From Rhyacophila brunnea (Eukaryota > Arthropoda > Insecta > Trichoptera > Rhyacophilidae): DNA of 64,000 nucleotides. How positions within the stretch are numbered: the first letter of the stretch is position 1; every line of letters begins with the position of its first letter. Positions 19,935-29,781 of this stretch are shown one piece after another. Position numbers and translations under genes: made by a program. The stretch spans positions 248,001 to 312,000 of the forward strand of contig JAGYXB010000360.1 of the NCBI GenBank assembly GCA_022495005.1. The letters run 5' to 3'. A model generated the notes under the pieces. It worked only from the letters and a program-made list of their open reading frames with translations. It had not been told where the DNA came from and searched no databases.

Positions 19935-20746
19935 TATGAAGAAATCAATATAGATCTTAGTTAGACTATAGATACATCTAGACGCCACCCGTTGCATTGC
20001 TAAATAAAGCTGCGTGCCGTGCGTTTGGTTTATGGGCGAGCGAACGCATTCGTACACAGATGTTTGAGACCATAGACCATTTCGCTAGTGCTCGCCCAAA
20101 GTGCTCGCACTATACGCTCAGAATTAAACTATAATATTCTATTTTTTTACGTTATTTAGTATTTTTAAGCGGTCAAAATGCAAACATTAAGTAAAGATAT
20201 CCATAATTTAAGTTATTTTAAATAAACACTGGGTCACTGATATTAAAATATATAATAATATTCAAATAAATTATCACGAACATGTATCAACTACCTATGA
20301 AACGTAATACCATCGTCTTGCTTATCAGCACGGCTACCATATTTTAATACAGCACACAGAACCATCTTTCCTACTTAATTAACTAAAAATATTTACCACT
20401 GACTTCATGTTTAACACAAAAAATAGCAATTTTAGCAACACGCGGTCGCAGGTTATTGACGCATAGTTAAGCAACAAACTAAGATTTGGCGGCGACACCA
20501 CAGCAAATCATCTAATATCTGTAAACCTTTTATCTTACTCTAGCGCGTGTCGCAGAGATTATAAGGGTGCCGAATACTTTCTCACTCGCACTTATGCATC
20601 GTTTTTGTTCAGGCCTATCTTAGTTAGACTGATATAGATCCTCCAGTATAAGAGTTATCCATTGAATGAAGGCGCCACGTACTAACATTTGACATATTAT
20701 TGTACCAATAATCATCATCACGTCATTACATACTGAGTGAAAAATC
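19935..20746. other. Intergenic, no gene recognised
   Basis: AT-rich, with a GC-richer patch at about 19980-20100 (a GCTCGCCCA motif and its inverse) and another at about 20420-20620. The phrase ACTTTCTCACTCGCACTTAT near 20575 resembles the inverse of 8368-8385. No coding sequence is supported. Confidence 0.35.
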
Positions 20747-21095
20747 TTAAGGCTGTACTTCAGCTGGGGCACGGTCTAAAACGATCGTGACTGCGCGACG
20801 CTAAGAATGTGCAAACGACGCGTGCAGAACAAAACATAATTTGTCATAAAAATTCAACATGCGTCCATTTAGTGTTATGTTTATTGTTCTATTTGTAATA
20901 ATATATTCATTGAAAGGTTTTCTTTTTCAAGTAAATGGGTAACGTTTTTTAGTCATCTTAACACGATTTAAGAATCAATTCCCCCGATGCCATCACAAAA
21001 CATATTGACGTGTTCTCACATATCACCATCACACCGAAATTTCGTCGTACCTATCGTTGAAATTTATTTGCCGTTTCACTTATGTACGCTCTTAA
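20747..21095. mobile_element. Family Y TTAA-flanked MITE, complete
   Basis: Starts TTAA-GGCTGTACTTCAG and ends TGTACGCTC-TTAA, with imperfect inverted ends. It gives the clearest full-length member of family Y (349 bp including both TTAA). Confidence 0.8.
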
Positions 21096-21170
21096 ACAGA
21101 AAGACGAAGTATATATAAATAATAATTAATTATTGCCTATCATCAATAATAATACTTATTCTAATTATTG

Positions 21171-22173
21171 CAGTGACGTCCAGTGGGCGTAGGTAGATTG
21201 AGCGTCGCTTGGGGGCGGCTCTAACTCGAAGGGCGGCAAACCCAGGAGAATCATTAGATATATATAGGAATTGGCAGTGACGTCTCTTAGGGGTAGGCAG
21301 ATTGAGCGTCGCTTGAGGGCGGCAAATTGAAGAAAATCATTAGGAATAGGTATATATAAATAGCTACCTAAACTTAGTAATAACGTTTTTCTTTCCATTA
21401 AAAAAATTAGCTCACTGGTTTTGTCGGGTTGCGATATCTAGTTTACTTCCGTTGCCCTTCGACGTCTTTGGTGACCAGAAACGACACGTGCAGATTTGCG
21501 AATAATTAGTGTGATATTTTGTTAGTAATGTATCTTTAATCTTTACAACACATTTCTTAGCTATTGGACTCATGCAAGGATGATAAAAAATGAAGCGGCA
21601 TTTTGGCGTAGCCTAGGTGCGGCATTTTATCTAGGGACCTCACTGGGAATAGGCACCTAAACTTAGTAGGTAATAACGGAAATATCTTTCCATTAAAAAA
21701 TCAGCTCACTGGTTGAAAACAAAATGTATTAATAATTAATTAACATAAAAGGTTTAACAGGACTGTAATTTTTTTGTCGGGTTCACGATGTCTAGTTTAC
21801 TTCCGTTGTCATTGGACGTCACGTCCTTTAACCAGCAATGACACGTGCAGATTTGCGAATTATATTTGAATTATAGGTAGGTACATATTATCTACTTACC
21901 TAATTAATTTATTTAAATATTTTTGCCAGTGAGTTCTGAAAATTGTCAGGTGTATTTTTATATGTATCTGAAACCGTGGACACGCAATATTGTCTATTGA
22001 AGTAGAGATGGCATTTAAATTAGATTTTGTGGTATATATTTTGTGAGTAATCCACACAATAAATTTCTTAGATATTGGAGTCATGAAAGGATGATAAAAG
22101 AATACTGTATAACAATGGGGTGGCATTTTGGCGCTGCTTAGGGGCGGCATTTTGTCTAGGGACGTCGCTTTAT
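21171..22173. mobile_element. Family X MITE split by another family X MITE
   Basis: The outer copy starts CAGTGACGTCCAG at 21171, stops near 21273, resumes at 21646 and ends GGACGTCGCTTTAT. AATTATTG flanks it at 21163-21170 and 22174-22181. The outer copy also holds about 60 bp (AACAAAATGTATTAATAATT and onward) shared with the copy at 61583. Confidence 0.75.
21274..21645. mobile_element. Inner family X MITE
   Basis: A complete element from CAGTGACGTCTC to GGGACCTCACTG. The flanks GGAATTGG and GGAATAGG form an 8-bp TSD with one mismatch. It was inserted into the older family X copy at 21171-22173. Confidence 0.8.
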
Positions 22174-22181
22174 AATTATTG

Positions 22182-22530
22182 ACATTGATATAAGTAATAA
22201 TTTGTCATCCCCTATCAGTTTTTAATTTGCTTGTCTTTTCGAGTCTGGTCATCCAACCGTCAAGTACGTGGCTAATAAAATAATCCCTTAGCAGGCCCTT
22301 CCTAACAACCATTTTTTTATGTAAAACCTGAGTGTATAAAAATTTCACTTTAAGTTTTACTGTTCCTTATTGACATGTCAATGAAGTGCATTACATTCAT
22401 TCAGAGGTGATTTTTTATGAAGCATGTGACGTGTTTGCATCCTCACAAAGTAGGTACCACAGTGGAAAAAATCAATCAACGCAAACCTAGAAAAATCTTG
22501 GTATGTTTACCATGGTGCCTATGTACTATC
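22182..22530. other. Intergenic, nothing recognised
   Basis: No open frame of note, and no repeat partner was found by eye. Confidence 0.35.
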
Positions 22531-22538
22531 GCATAGGC

Positions 22539-23352
22539 CAGGGGCGGCGAACCTATTTGCGGACGCGTGCCAAAATTTCGCAAATAATACCTTTCGACTG
22601 TCTGACGTGCTGAGCAGTTTTTCGTGGGGAAATATAGGATATTAGGAAAAAAATATAGTTTTTAAGAATTCTATTAAAATGTTTAAAAATTACAATTAAG
22701 TGCTTGAGATTTTATCTTTCACCATGTTTCTAGCCGAAAGCATATCTTTTATTCTTTGAATAGTTTTTTCAAATGATCAAAATTTGATCTGAAGAGATCG
22801 TGAGAGTATTTCAACCCCACTTCTTTCATATATTTAAATTTAATTTATTTTTACAAGACATAGTGAACATTACAAATTATTAATTTAAGACGTTCACAGC
22901 ATGACATTAAGAAACAAATAAATATTATTAAAACATTATTACGTTTAAAAAAAGAGATAGATCAGTATTAAGTTATTATACAGTAGAAATGTGTAAATAC
23001 AAAAAATATAAATTAAATAGGTACAAGGAAGTTTCATTTTTAGGAATTACCTATGTTTGAAGCAAAAAAATAAGCAGATGTTATATTTTGAATGACAGCC
23101 AATACATATTTTCATCAATTTTATTGATTGAATATTTTTATTAATAAAACTGAAAAAATACGCATTGCTATGTCGTCATTATATTTTAATATTATATACC
23201 TACTTAATATAAGTATATACCCATCTATTTGTATGTTTTTGCTTTTTTTTTTTAAATATTATTTTATTAATTTAAAGGTTTTTTTGTCTTCAAAATAAAA
23301 CATGCATTTGCCATGCAAAATCATCACGCGAGCCATAGGTTCGCCATCACTG
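22539..23352. mobile_element. hAT-like non-coding element with perfect TSD
   Basis: The 814-bp element starts CAGGGGCGGCGAACCTATTT and ends ATAGGTTCGCCATCACTG. It is flanked by GCATAGGC on both sides (22531-22538 and 23353-23360). The interior is very AT-rich with no transposase. Confidence 0.85.
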
Positions 23353-23369
23353 GCATAGGCAATATTTTA

Positions 23370-23740
23370 TTAAGAGCGTACATAAGTGAAATGGCAAATA
23401 ATTTTCAACACTATGTGTGACGTAATTTCAGCCGTGTTGCCATTCGGAGAGCGATAGTCGACTTGTGAGCACGTCAATTTATTTTGTGATGGCGTCGGAG
23501 GAATATATTCTTAAATCGTGTAAAGATGACTAAAAAACGTTCCGCATGTACTTGAAAAAGAAAACATGTCAATGAATATACTATTATTATTAGTAATATA
23601 ACAATAAACATAACATTAAATGGACGCATGTTTGATTTTTATGACAAATTATATTTCGTTCAGCTCGCGTCATTTGCACAATCCTCACATCGCCTAGTCA
23701 CGATCTTTTTAGACCATGCGAGGTATATAATTATAGCCTT
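23370..23740. mobile_element. Family Y MITE
   Basis: A reverse-oriented copy starting TTAA-GAGCGTACATAAGTG and ending with GGTATATAATTATAGCC. The terminal TTAA at the right is altered where the next MITE inserted. Confidence 0.7.
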
Positions 23741-23745
23741 GGAAT

Positions 23746-23971
23746 TAGGGCTCGAAATGGACCGGAGCGCCGTTCCGGTTCGTTAAATCGGTAAAATTAT
23801 TGCTCCGTCTCGTGGAAAAAATATTTTGATCGTCTAAGCTAGATAGCCCATATAATAGAAAATCTAACACACTTATTTTTATAAAATACACATAAAATTT
23901 GATAACTATATAAATATCTTCAGATAGTTGCCGAGAGTTCCGGTCCGTAAACTTTTCCATTTCGAGCGCTG
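23746..23971. mobile_element. Small hAT-like MITE with perfect TSD
   Basis: The 226-bp element runs from TAGGGCTCGAAATGGACCGG to CATTTCGAGCGCTG. It is flanked by CTTGGAAT (23738-23745 and 23972-23979). A related head (AGGGCTCGGAATGACTGGAG) occurs near 37667. Confidence 0.8.
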
Positions 23972-24102
23972 CTTGGAATGATGCCCCAAAGCTATCAGTG
24001 ACTCCGATATCCACGTATTGAAAATGCGACTGGGTAAATTTTATTTCTACAGTAAACATGAATATTGACTTTAATAGAATATATTTTTGTTTTTTTTTTC
24101 AG

Positions 24103-24195
24103 AATTTCCTGTACATAATTAACTAAGAACTAACGAAGACTAAAATGATGAAGTGGTGCATGATAGCATTCATTATATGCCAAATATTTATAACA
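24103..24195 (+). CDS. Secreted Ser/Asn/Gly-rich protein, exon with signal peptide
   Basis: An acceptor (T-rich tract then CAG at 24100-24102) opens an exon with a 42-bp 5' UTR. Two adjacent ATGs follow, at 24145 and 24148. The exon encodes MMKWCMIAFIICQIFIT and ends in phase 0 at a strong donor (ACA|GTAAGT, 24196). The 17 residues form a classic short signal peptide: a Lys near the start, then a hydrophobic core. The downstream exon at 29782 lacks its own start in the spliced frame, so this exon supplies translation initiation and secretion. The acceptor implies a further upstream 5' UTR exon that was not located. This is inferred from splice consensus and frame only. Confidence 0.65.
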
Positions 24196-24532
24196 GTAAG
24201 TACGATTTCATACTAAAATGTTACAAACTACCATCCCTCAAAACTTCCCCTTCCATGTTTACACTGTTGATCACGTGGCTATCACCGCCGCGTGACGTAA
24301 TATCAATGATGCCAAATTCCTCTAGACACATTATACTTGTCCTGGTTACATGTAAATTGCACGTAAAACATTTGACCGTGGCACAGTTCGCCATGAGCGT
24401 TCTTATCAGAAAGAGATGACCGTATAATATACAGTCTCTAATTTTCTGGTTGTATAAAAAATCTGTTTATACAACCTCCATCCTGCGGAGACCCTGGTAT
24501 ATGATCTTGTTATGATCGGACATTATTATACA

Positions 24533-25085
24533 TTATGGAGTGAGGACCGCCAGGACACCCTTCAATTCGTCGACATTCTCATAGATATCCGCAATTCGCA
24601 GCTGTACTCTGTGAAGTTCATATTTAGGGCATTGTAGTGCTATATGTACAATGTCCTCTAAAACATGACATTCATCCCAGAGTTGCGATTTGCTTCTTCC
24701 TATGAGGACATCAAATCTTTTGCCCTTTGTGTGCCCTGTTCTTAGCCTCAGTATTAACTTAAGCTCATTCCTCGTCAAAGGAGACTCTACAAACCAGGGC
24801 ACCTCTCGTGGTGATGGTAGAATAGACTTACTCCATTTCCCCTTTTCTAATGATGCCCTATGGTGAAAATCTATCCACATACTTTGGCCCATTTTCTTTG
24901 TAGCCTCATTCCAGTGCAGGTTTTCTGGTATCCACTGATATGGTACCCCTGAATGGCCAGCTTCCTTTGCCAGATCATCCGCCCTTTCAATGCCCCCAAT
25001 ACCCATGTGCGATGGGATCCATTGAAGGCATAGATCTCCTCCTCTATTTTTCTTCGCGTTGATCTGGTCAAGGATGTGGTACCTA
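24533..25085 (-). mobile_element. Non-LTR retrotransposon remnant with RNase H domain
   Basis: The minus frame reads WIPSHMGIGGIERADDLAKEAG-type residues at about 25020-24955. This is the C-terminal RNase H motif (W-I-P-x-H-x-G-I-x-x-x-E-x-A-D) of Jockey/R1/I-type LINEs. It is followed by an ORF2 tail with L-R-L-R-T-G-H and a C-x-E/D-x-x-x-H-x4-C-like region. The element is 5'-truncated and lacks the reverse transcriptase. The frame stays open for about 157 codons, so decay is moderate. Confidence 0.75.
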
Positions 25086-25216
25086 TGCTATATATATATT
25101 ATCAATATTTATTTTTGTAATAATGTTTTCAAAAAATGGGAAAAACAATGTTCAATATCTAAAAACATAATTGAGTAGGAATTTTCCATCTCAGCCGTTT
25201 TAAAATAATAAAGCGT

Positions 25217-25635
25217 CCGACAGTCAAACGGCGGCGGCGAAGTAGCTTGTGTTGAAATGGCTACAGCAAAACGGTTTGCGCCAAAATGGCCGGATCAATT
25301 TCATCATGTCAATTCATTCAAAGTATTATATCTGGATCTTTTTCATGAAGATTGCATGCCAATATCAGACTCAAGAAGAATCCTTAATCCAGGGACCCAA
25401 GCTTGACGAGGAGTGCCCATTTCGAAACGCCTGGGTCCACAATCCGCATAACAATAAACAGGTATACTTACGCATTGAAGATATTTCATTATTTATTGAT
25501 CAATGGTCTTATTAGCTTAGTTTATTATATTTCAAATAAATTAATGAATGCCAATATGGCACCGGCCGTTTTGTGGCAGCCATTTCAGTGTAAGCCACTT
25601 CGGCGCAGGCCATTTTTGTCGCGTGCCGTTTCTCC
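25217..25635. mobile_element. Candidate TIR element with AAATGGC repeats
   Basis: The outer about 75 bp on each side are imperfect inverse copies. The left has AAACGGCGGCGGCGAAGTAG then GAAATGGCTAC and AAAATGGCCGG. The right has the inverse order, ending GTGCCGTTT. AAATGGC-type motifs recur within each end, and a similar string lies near 61372-61390. TSD and superfamily were not determined. Confidence 0.45.
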
Positions 25636-25734
25636 GCTATTAGTAATATAGAGTAGTCGAGAAGAACACATTACGTCATTATTACACAAGATATTTGCAG
25701 TACCTAGATACTTACAACAGAAGAAATCAACAAG

Positions 25735-26275
25735 AGAATCATGTCTGCGAATAAATACTACTTTGGCCTGTGAAGACATTTTAAGTCCCGCATACTATCT
25801 CGCCGAACTAAAAGCACTCTTTACAAGACACTTGTAAAGTCAGTGCTCACCTACGCATCGGAAACCTGGACATTAACTCTGCGAAATGAACGAGCCCTGA
25901 ACATTTTTGAAAGAAAAATTCTCCGCCGTATATATGGACCGATCAGGGACGGCACCAATTGGAAGAGAAGATAAAATGCTGAGCTGGCTGTACGAAGATT
26001 GCAGCGCAGTTCAATCAATTAAGATTGGGAGACTGCGATGGCTAGGTTATGTATTGCACCGTATGAATGACAATGAACCGGCAAAGTGAGTAATGTCCAG
26101 CAATCAAAGAAGAGGCAGGCCAAAGATTCACTGGTTGAAAGGAGCTGCCAGCGACTGCTGTATTCTGGGGGTACCGAATTAGAAAGCGGCCACACTGGAT
26201 AGGGACAGGTGGAGGGAGCTGTTGGAGGAGGCCAAGACCCACACCGGTTTGTCGCGCCCCTGATGATGATGATGA
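25735..26275 (+). mobile_element. RTE-type LINE 3' end remnant
   Basis: Conceptual translation with stops gives LYKTLVKSVLTYASETWTL, then ILRRIYGPIRDGTNWKRR, then RLRWLGYVLHRM. This is the C-terminal part of reverse transcriptases found in RTE-like LINEs. The 3' end runs into GATGATGATGATGA, the microsatellite tail usual for RTE. In-frame stops and frameshifts show it is dead. Confidence 0.75.
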
Positions 26276-26361
26276 GATACTTACAAATACTATCTTACTT
26301 CATGGAACGTAGCACATTCTCACGCTACTTCTCTCGGTCTCATGGCTACATATCGCTATTC

Positions 26362-26797
26362 CTGCCAATATGACGTGCACCACTATGCTGTAACTCGGGA
26401 CATTGTAGTCACTCGAAAAATGACGTAATATGACATCTTTGGAACGCATTTGTCGACCCTACTGGAGTGAGTCATGTACTCTTCGAGAAATTTACGCTAC
26501 TCAAATAGTATCGTTAACTTATTCGCTGCTGACTATATAATGATTTTTTAATTGGCACCTTTAAAATGCACGTTAATTACATCGATCGGCCGCCTGGTCA
26601 TTACGCGCATGTGCGTCTTCAGCGTCCAAAGTATTAAGAAAATAATGTCCCCATACACAAATAAGTGTATGGGGCATAATAATATATATGGTGGGCATGC
26701 GCATTGGGTGCATCGCGTCGATACGTGTATTGCGCATACTATTACGTCACAATGCCATCATTTTGCGAGTGCCTTCAATGTCCCGAGTTACAGCATC
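26362..26797. repeat. Inverted repeat pair around 26.4 and 26.8 kb
   Basis: ATGCTGTAACTCGGGACATT at about 26387 is mirrored by AATGTCCCGAGTTACAGCAT at about 26778-26797, with further matching through GACGT on both arms. It could be a foldback element of about 440 bp. The termini are not defined. Confidence 0.45.
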
Positions 26798-27075
26798 GCT
26801 TTTGTAGTAACGCTACAGAGTATGGGAGCATTGACCAAGGCGACGGAACACACGTCCAAGCCATGTGAAGGCCTCTTCGAGACTACTTCAATAACCTGAC
26901 GTATCCGCTCACGAACTCGAATATTTGTGACGCGGTCGTACCAGTGTACTAACATATGCTCAAAGGTCAAAAGTCGATATTTTTAAGCCCGGGTAAAATT
27001 CCATGCCTCACAACCATACAGCAATACAGATAACACGTACGCTTTGAACAAACGACATCCTTCAGACCTTTTTTT
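26790..27075 (-). mobile_element. LINE remnant (RT C-terminal region)
   Basis: The minus frame shows YVLSVLLYGCEAWNF, then LLTFEHMLVHWYDRVTNIRV. This is the same C-terminal RT region as in RTE-like elements, with one internal stop. It is a short, 5'-truncated piece of a different subfamily from 25735 and 28405. Confidence 0.65.
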
Positions 27076-27106
27076 CAAAAGCTATTGTTTTTAGGGAATG
27101 GGACAA

Positions 27107-27472
27107 CTGGGCAACAGGACAATTTGGGGCCGCACTATCAAAAGAAATAAGATATAGACATTCGTTACGATTTTATACAGAAAGTATACGAGGAATTTTT
27201 CTACTAGGTACTTGGTAGTTTCAATTCATTTTGCAATATTCTTTATTACGGATTGAGAATCATCATGCCTGAGGCTTTATACAAAAATAAAAGAACTCAT
27301 GGAACTTAAACACATGCACAATTAAATCATTATTTACGTGTGCATATTTAAATTCTCACCAATTAATATTATTATAATAATAACATTAAATTCAGGAACG
27401 TCTATTTATTTTCGAATTTCATTCGAATGCGTGGCGACCAGTTGTCTCGGCGCCGAATCGTCCTAGACCCTT
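27107..27472. mobile_element. TIR element T, copy 2
   Basis: It starts GGACAACTGGGCAACAGGAC and ends with CGACCAGTTGTCTCGGCGCC. It parallels the element at 5098-5505 throughout (shared ATCATGCCTRAGGCTTTATA). Confidence 0.6.
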
Positions 27473-27509
27473 ATTTTAGTACCTATTAACTGTGCAATAA
27501 TTGACCTCC

Positions 27510-27755
27510 CCCCGGTGGCCGCACAGCTTAAGCGTTGGACTATAACGCCGTGGGTGCCAGGTTCAAATCCTGTGTCTGGCAAGTACCTACACATATTGTT
27601 TTTCAATTTGTGTATGAGTCAGGGTATGGACCTAATAGGTTGAACAAGTGGCTGACATCCATTTCTAGCAAAAACAAAATCTGTTAATAGAAACCTCTAC
27701 TCTGTAGAGGCCCATATGATCATATTAGGATCGGACATAGTCGGAATTGATATGA
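27510..27755 (+). mobile_element. tRNA-derived SINE, family B
   Basis: The tRNA-like head (about 27516-27582) has an A-box-like TGGCCGCACAGCTTAAGCG and a B box GGTTCAAATCC. It is followed by a body that recurs in reverse at 31905-32115 and 52825-53290. Multiple copies with the same head-body junction indicate a SINE rather than a tRNA gene. Confidence 0.75.
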
Positions 27756-28404
27756 TTCTCGTAATTGGCTTAATTTTCTTTGACAAACTGCGTCATAATA
27801 TTTCTGTATAGTAACACTCCATCTGTTTAATTAAGTTAATCTGAGTTTTTAGCAATGACAATCATCTTTAACCTAGAATAAATTTACTAATTAACCTGAT
27901 GATAGTTTAAAAACACAGTAGTTGAATATAAATTAATATACAAAAACAAGCCTTTGGGTGACTTGGCCGATTATGATAATTTGTTCAACTGACTTTAATT
28001 GTAAACAAACTTCATTTTCTGTTTGCAAACAATAATAAATTATTATGTGCAAATGTTTATTCTATTGCACAAGTTATAGTAGTCATTATTTTAACAGCTG
28101 TTTCCAATATACGTAGTTACTTACCTACCTATAAAATTTGATCATGGCCTCGATGACAAATAATTGAAAATATGTTTACATTATGTATTTTTGTGTAATT
28201 TTAAAGATATATAATTACTAAACATTGTGGTTGCTAACCCGGAAGGGAGTGGAGGGGTCCGTAGCACAGGGTGGCAATATTCACTTGAGGTTGTAAGGAT
28301 ACTACCCTTGGCTTTATCCAACTGACTTTCTCATAGGCATGCTTACATACTGCAGTCTGCAATTTAGAAGAGATCCTTATTTCGCTACGTATTTTTTTCG
28401 ACTT

Positions 28405-29108
28405 ATTCATTCATCATCAGCCGAGGTCAATCCACTGCTGGATGAAGGCCTCCCCAAGCGTCTTCCAACTCTCTCGATCCTGTGTCGTTCGCTGCCACGT
28501 ATTTCCGCCGAACTTTACCAGTTCGCCAATCCAGCGGCTTTTAGGGTGACCCTGTGGCCGTTTTGTGCCCCTTGGGTACCACTGGATGACGGCATTTGTC
28601 CTTTCGGCGAGCAATGTGCCCCGCCCATCTCAATTTCAGCTTTTTGGCAACGTCTATTACATCGCGTACTCCTGTCTGCTTCCTAACCCATTCGTTTCTC
28701 TTACGGTCCTTTCGCGTGATGCCCAACATACACCTCTCCATGCCTCGCTGTGCGACTCTTAGCCTTTGGACATCTCTCGTGTTGAGGGTCCACGTCTCGC
28801 AGCCATACGTGAGCACGGGTAGAACACATTGGTCGAACACCCTACGCTTAAGACACAATGGTAGGTCACTCTTGAAGATACTATTCAGACGTCCGAAAGC
28901 ACTCCATCCCAGCTTTGTTCTTCGAGCAATTTCATCGTGTATGCTTCCGTCTATGGACACCTGCTGTCCGAGATAGACGTAGCTGCTGACTTGCTCGAGT
29001 TGGGTGCCAGAAATACATATAATCGCAGGGTCCGAAAAACAGTTCCTCATCACTTTTGTCTTTGAGACGTTTATCTTTAGGCCGACCGTTTGACTGACAT
29101 CATCGACT
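28405..29108 (-). mobile_element. LINE remnant, RT C-terminal half, one frameshift
   Basis: The minus frame 29053-28541 encodes 170 residues including LPVLTYGCETWTL and LKLRWAGHIARR, preceded by GLKINVSKTKVM in an adjacent frame. These are motifs from the end of the RT domain in RTE-like LINEs. A frameshift near 28580-28610 moves the C-terminal stretch (DRESWKTLGEAFIQQWIDLG) into another frame. The element ends in a TGATGATGAATG-type tail. It is 5'-truncated. Confidence 0.78.
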
Positions 29109-29262
29109 TATACGAAGTATAAAAGAGAACTCTGCCATTCTGGCCAGTGATGACCTGTGTGTCCCTGATAATTATCTTAGAAATAGAGTGCATCAGTTGT
29201 TTATTCTCCCAAGGTGCAGAACCAACCTGCCACTGGTAATGCAAATTGGGAGGGCGATAACT

Positions 29263-29573
29263 ATGTTCAACTAAATTGCTTTGGATGTTGATATATTCCA
29301 CTTGCGTGAGGGTTAGTTTAGGTGAATACTATTTTATAAATTCTTAAAATAGGGTCTCCTTAGCAAACTCAGTGTAGGGACTTCTTTGAACTTCTATAAA
29401 TTTATAATTGGATTTTCACTGCTTTTGTATGTTTATATTATGTTTTCTTTTTATATTTTCATTTTTATCGCTTATATTATCTACTTTTTTCTTTCTTGTA
29501 ATGTTGTGAACGTCTTAAACTTATAATTTGTAATGTCCACAATATGTTCAAAAATAAATTGAATTGAATTATA
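29263..29573 (+). repeat. LINE-like 3' tail, copy 1
   Basis: Shared with about 56970-57252: TATTCCACYTRCGTGAG, then CTTAAACTTATAATTTGTAA, then AATAAATTGAATTGAATT. The short ATTGA-type terminal repeats resemble LINE 3' ends. No coding part is attached. Confidence 0.55.
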
Positions 29574-29576
29574 CAA

Positions 29577-29720
29577 TAAATATATTGTGTCCTCACTGAA
29601 AATCGAACCCGGAGCTCCCGGATAAAAGGTCAGCGTCTTACGCACTGCAACCTATTAGGTCCATACTCTGACTCCAAACACACGTTCAAAAACAACATGT
29701 ATATTTTTTGTCAGGCTCAG
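29577..29720 (-). mobile_element. SINE remnant (family A head, reversed)
   Basis: On the minus strand CCGGGAGCTCCGGGTTCGAT matches the tRNA-like head of the SINE at 1343. The adjoining 29650-29700 segment matches the family B SINE body, so this is probably a composite of two fragments. Confidence 0.5.
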
Positions 29721-29781
29721 GGTCCGACGATATCCTCATAAAAAATATATTCTAACTACAATGTTCAATATTTTTTTGCAG

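Larger units (their letters stand above)
24196..29781 (+). other. Intron of secreted-protein gene, rich in LINE and SINE remnants
   Basis: The 5,586-bp intron runs from GTAAGT at 24196 to TTTTTTTGCAG at 29781. It holds four LINE pieces (24533, 25735, 26790, 28405), TIR elements (25217, 27107), a SINE (27510), a LINE-tail repeat (29263) and a SINE head (29577). About 27760-28400 shows no recognisable feature. Confidence 0.6.

Noticed and set aside
27516..27582. A tRNA gene on the plus strand
   Set aside because: Same SINE head; flanked by the SINE body and not followed by a T-run terminator.
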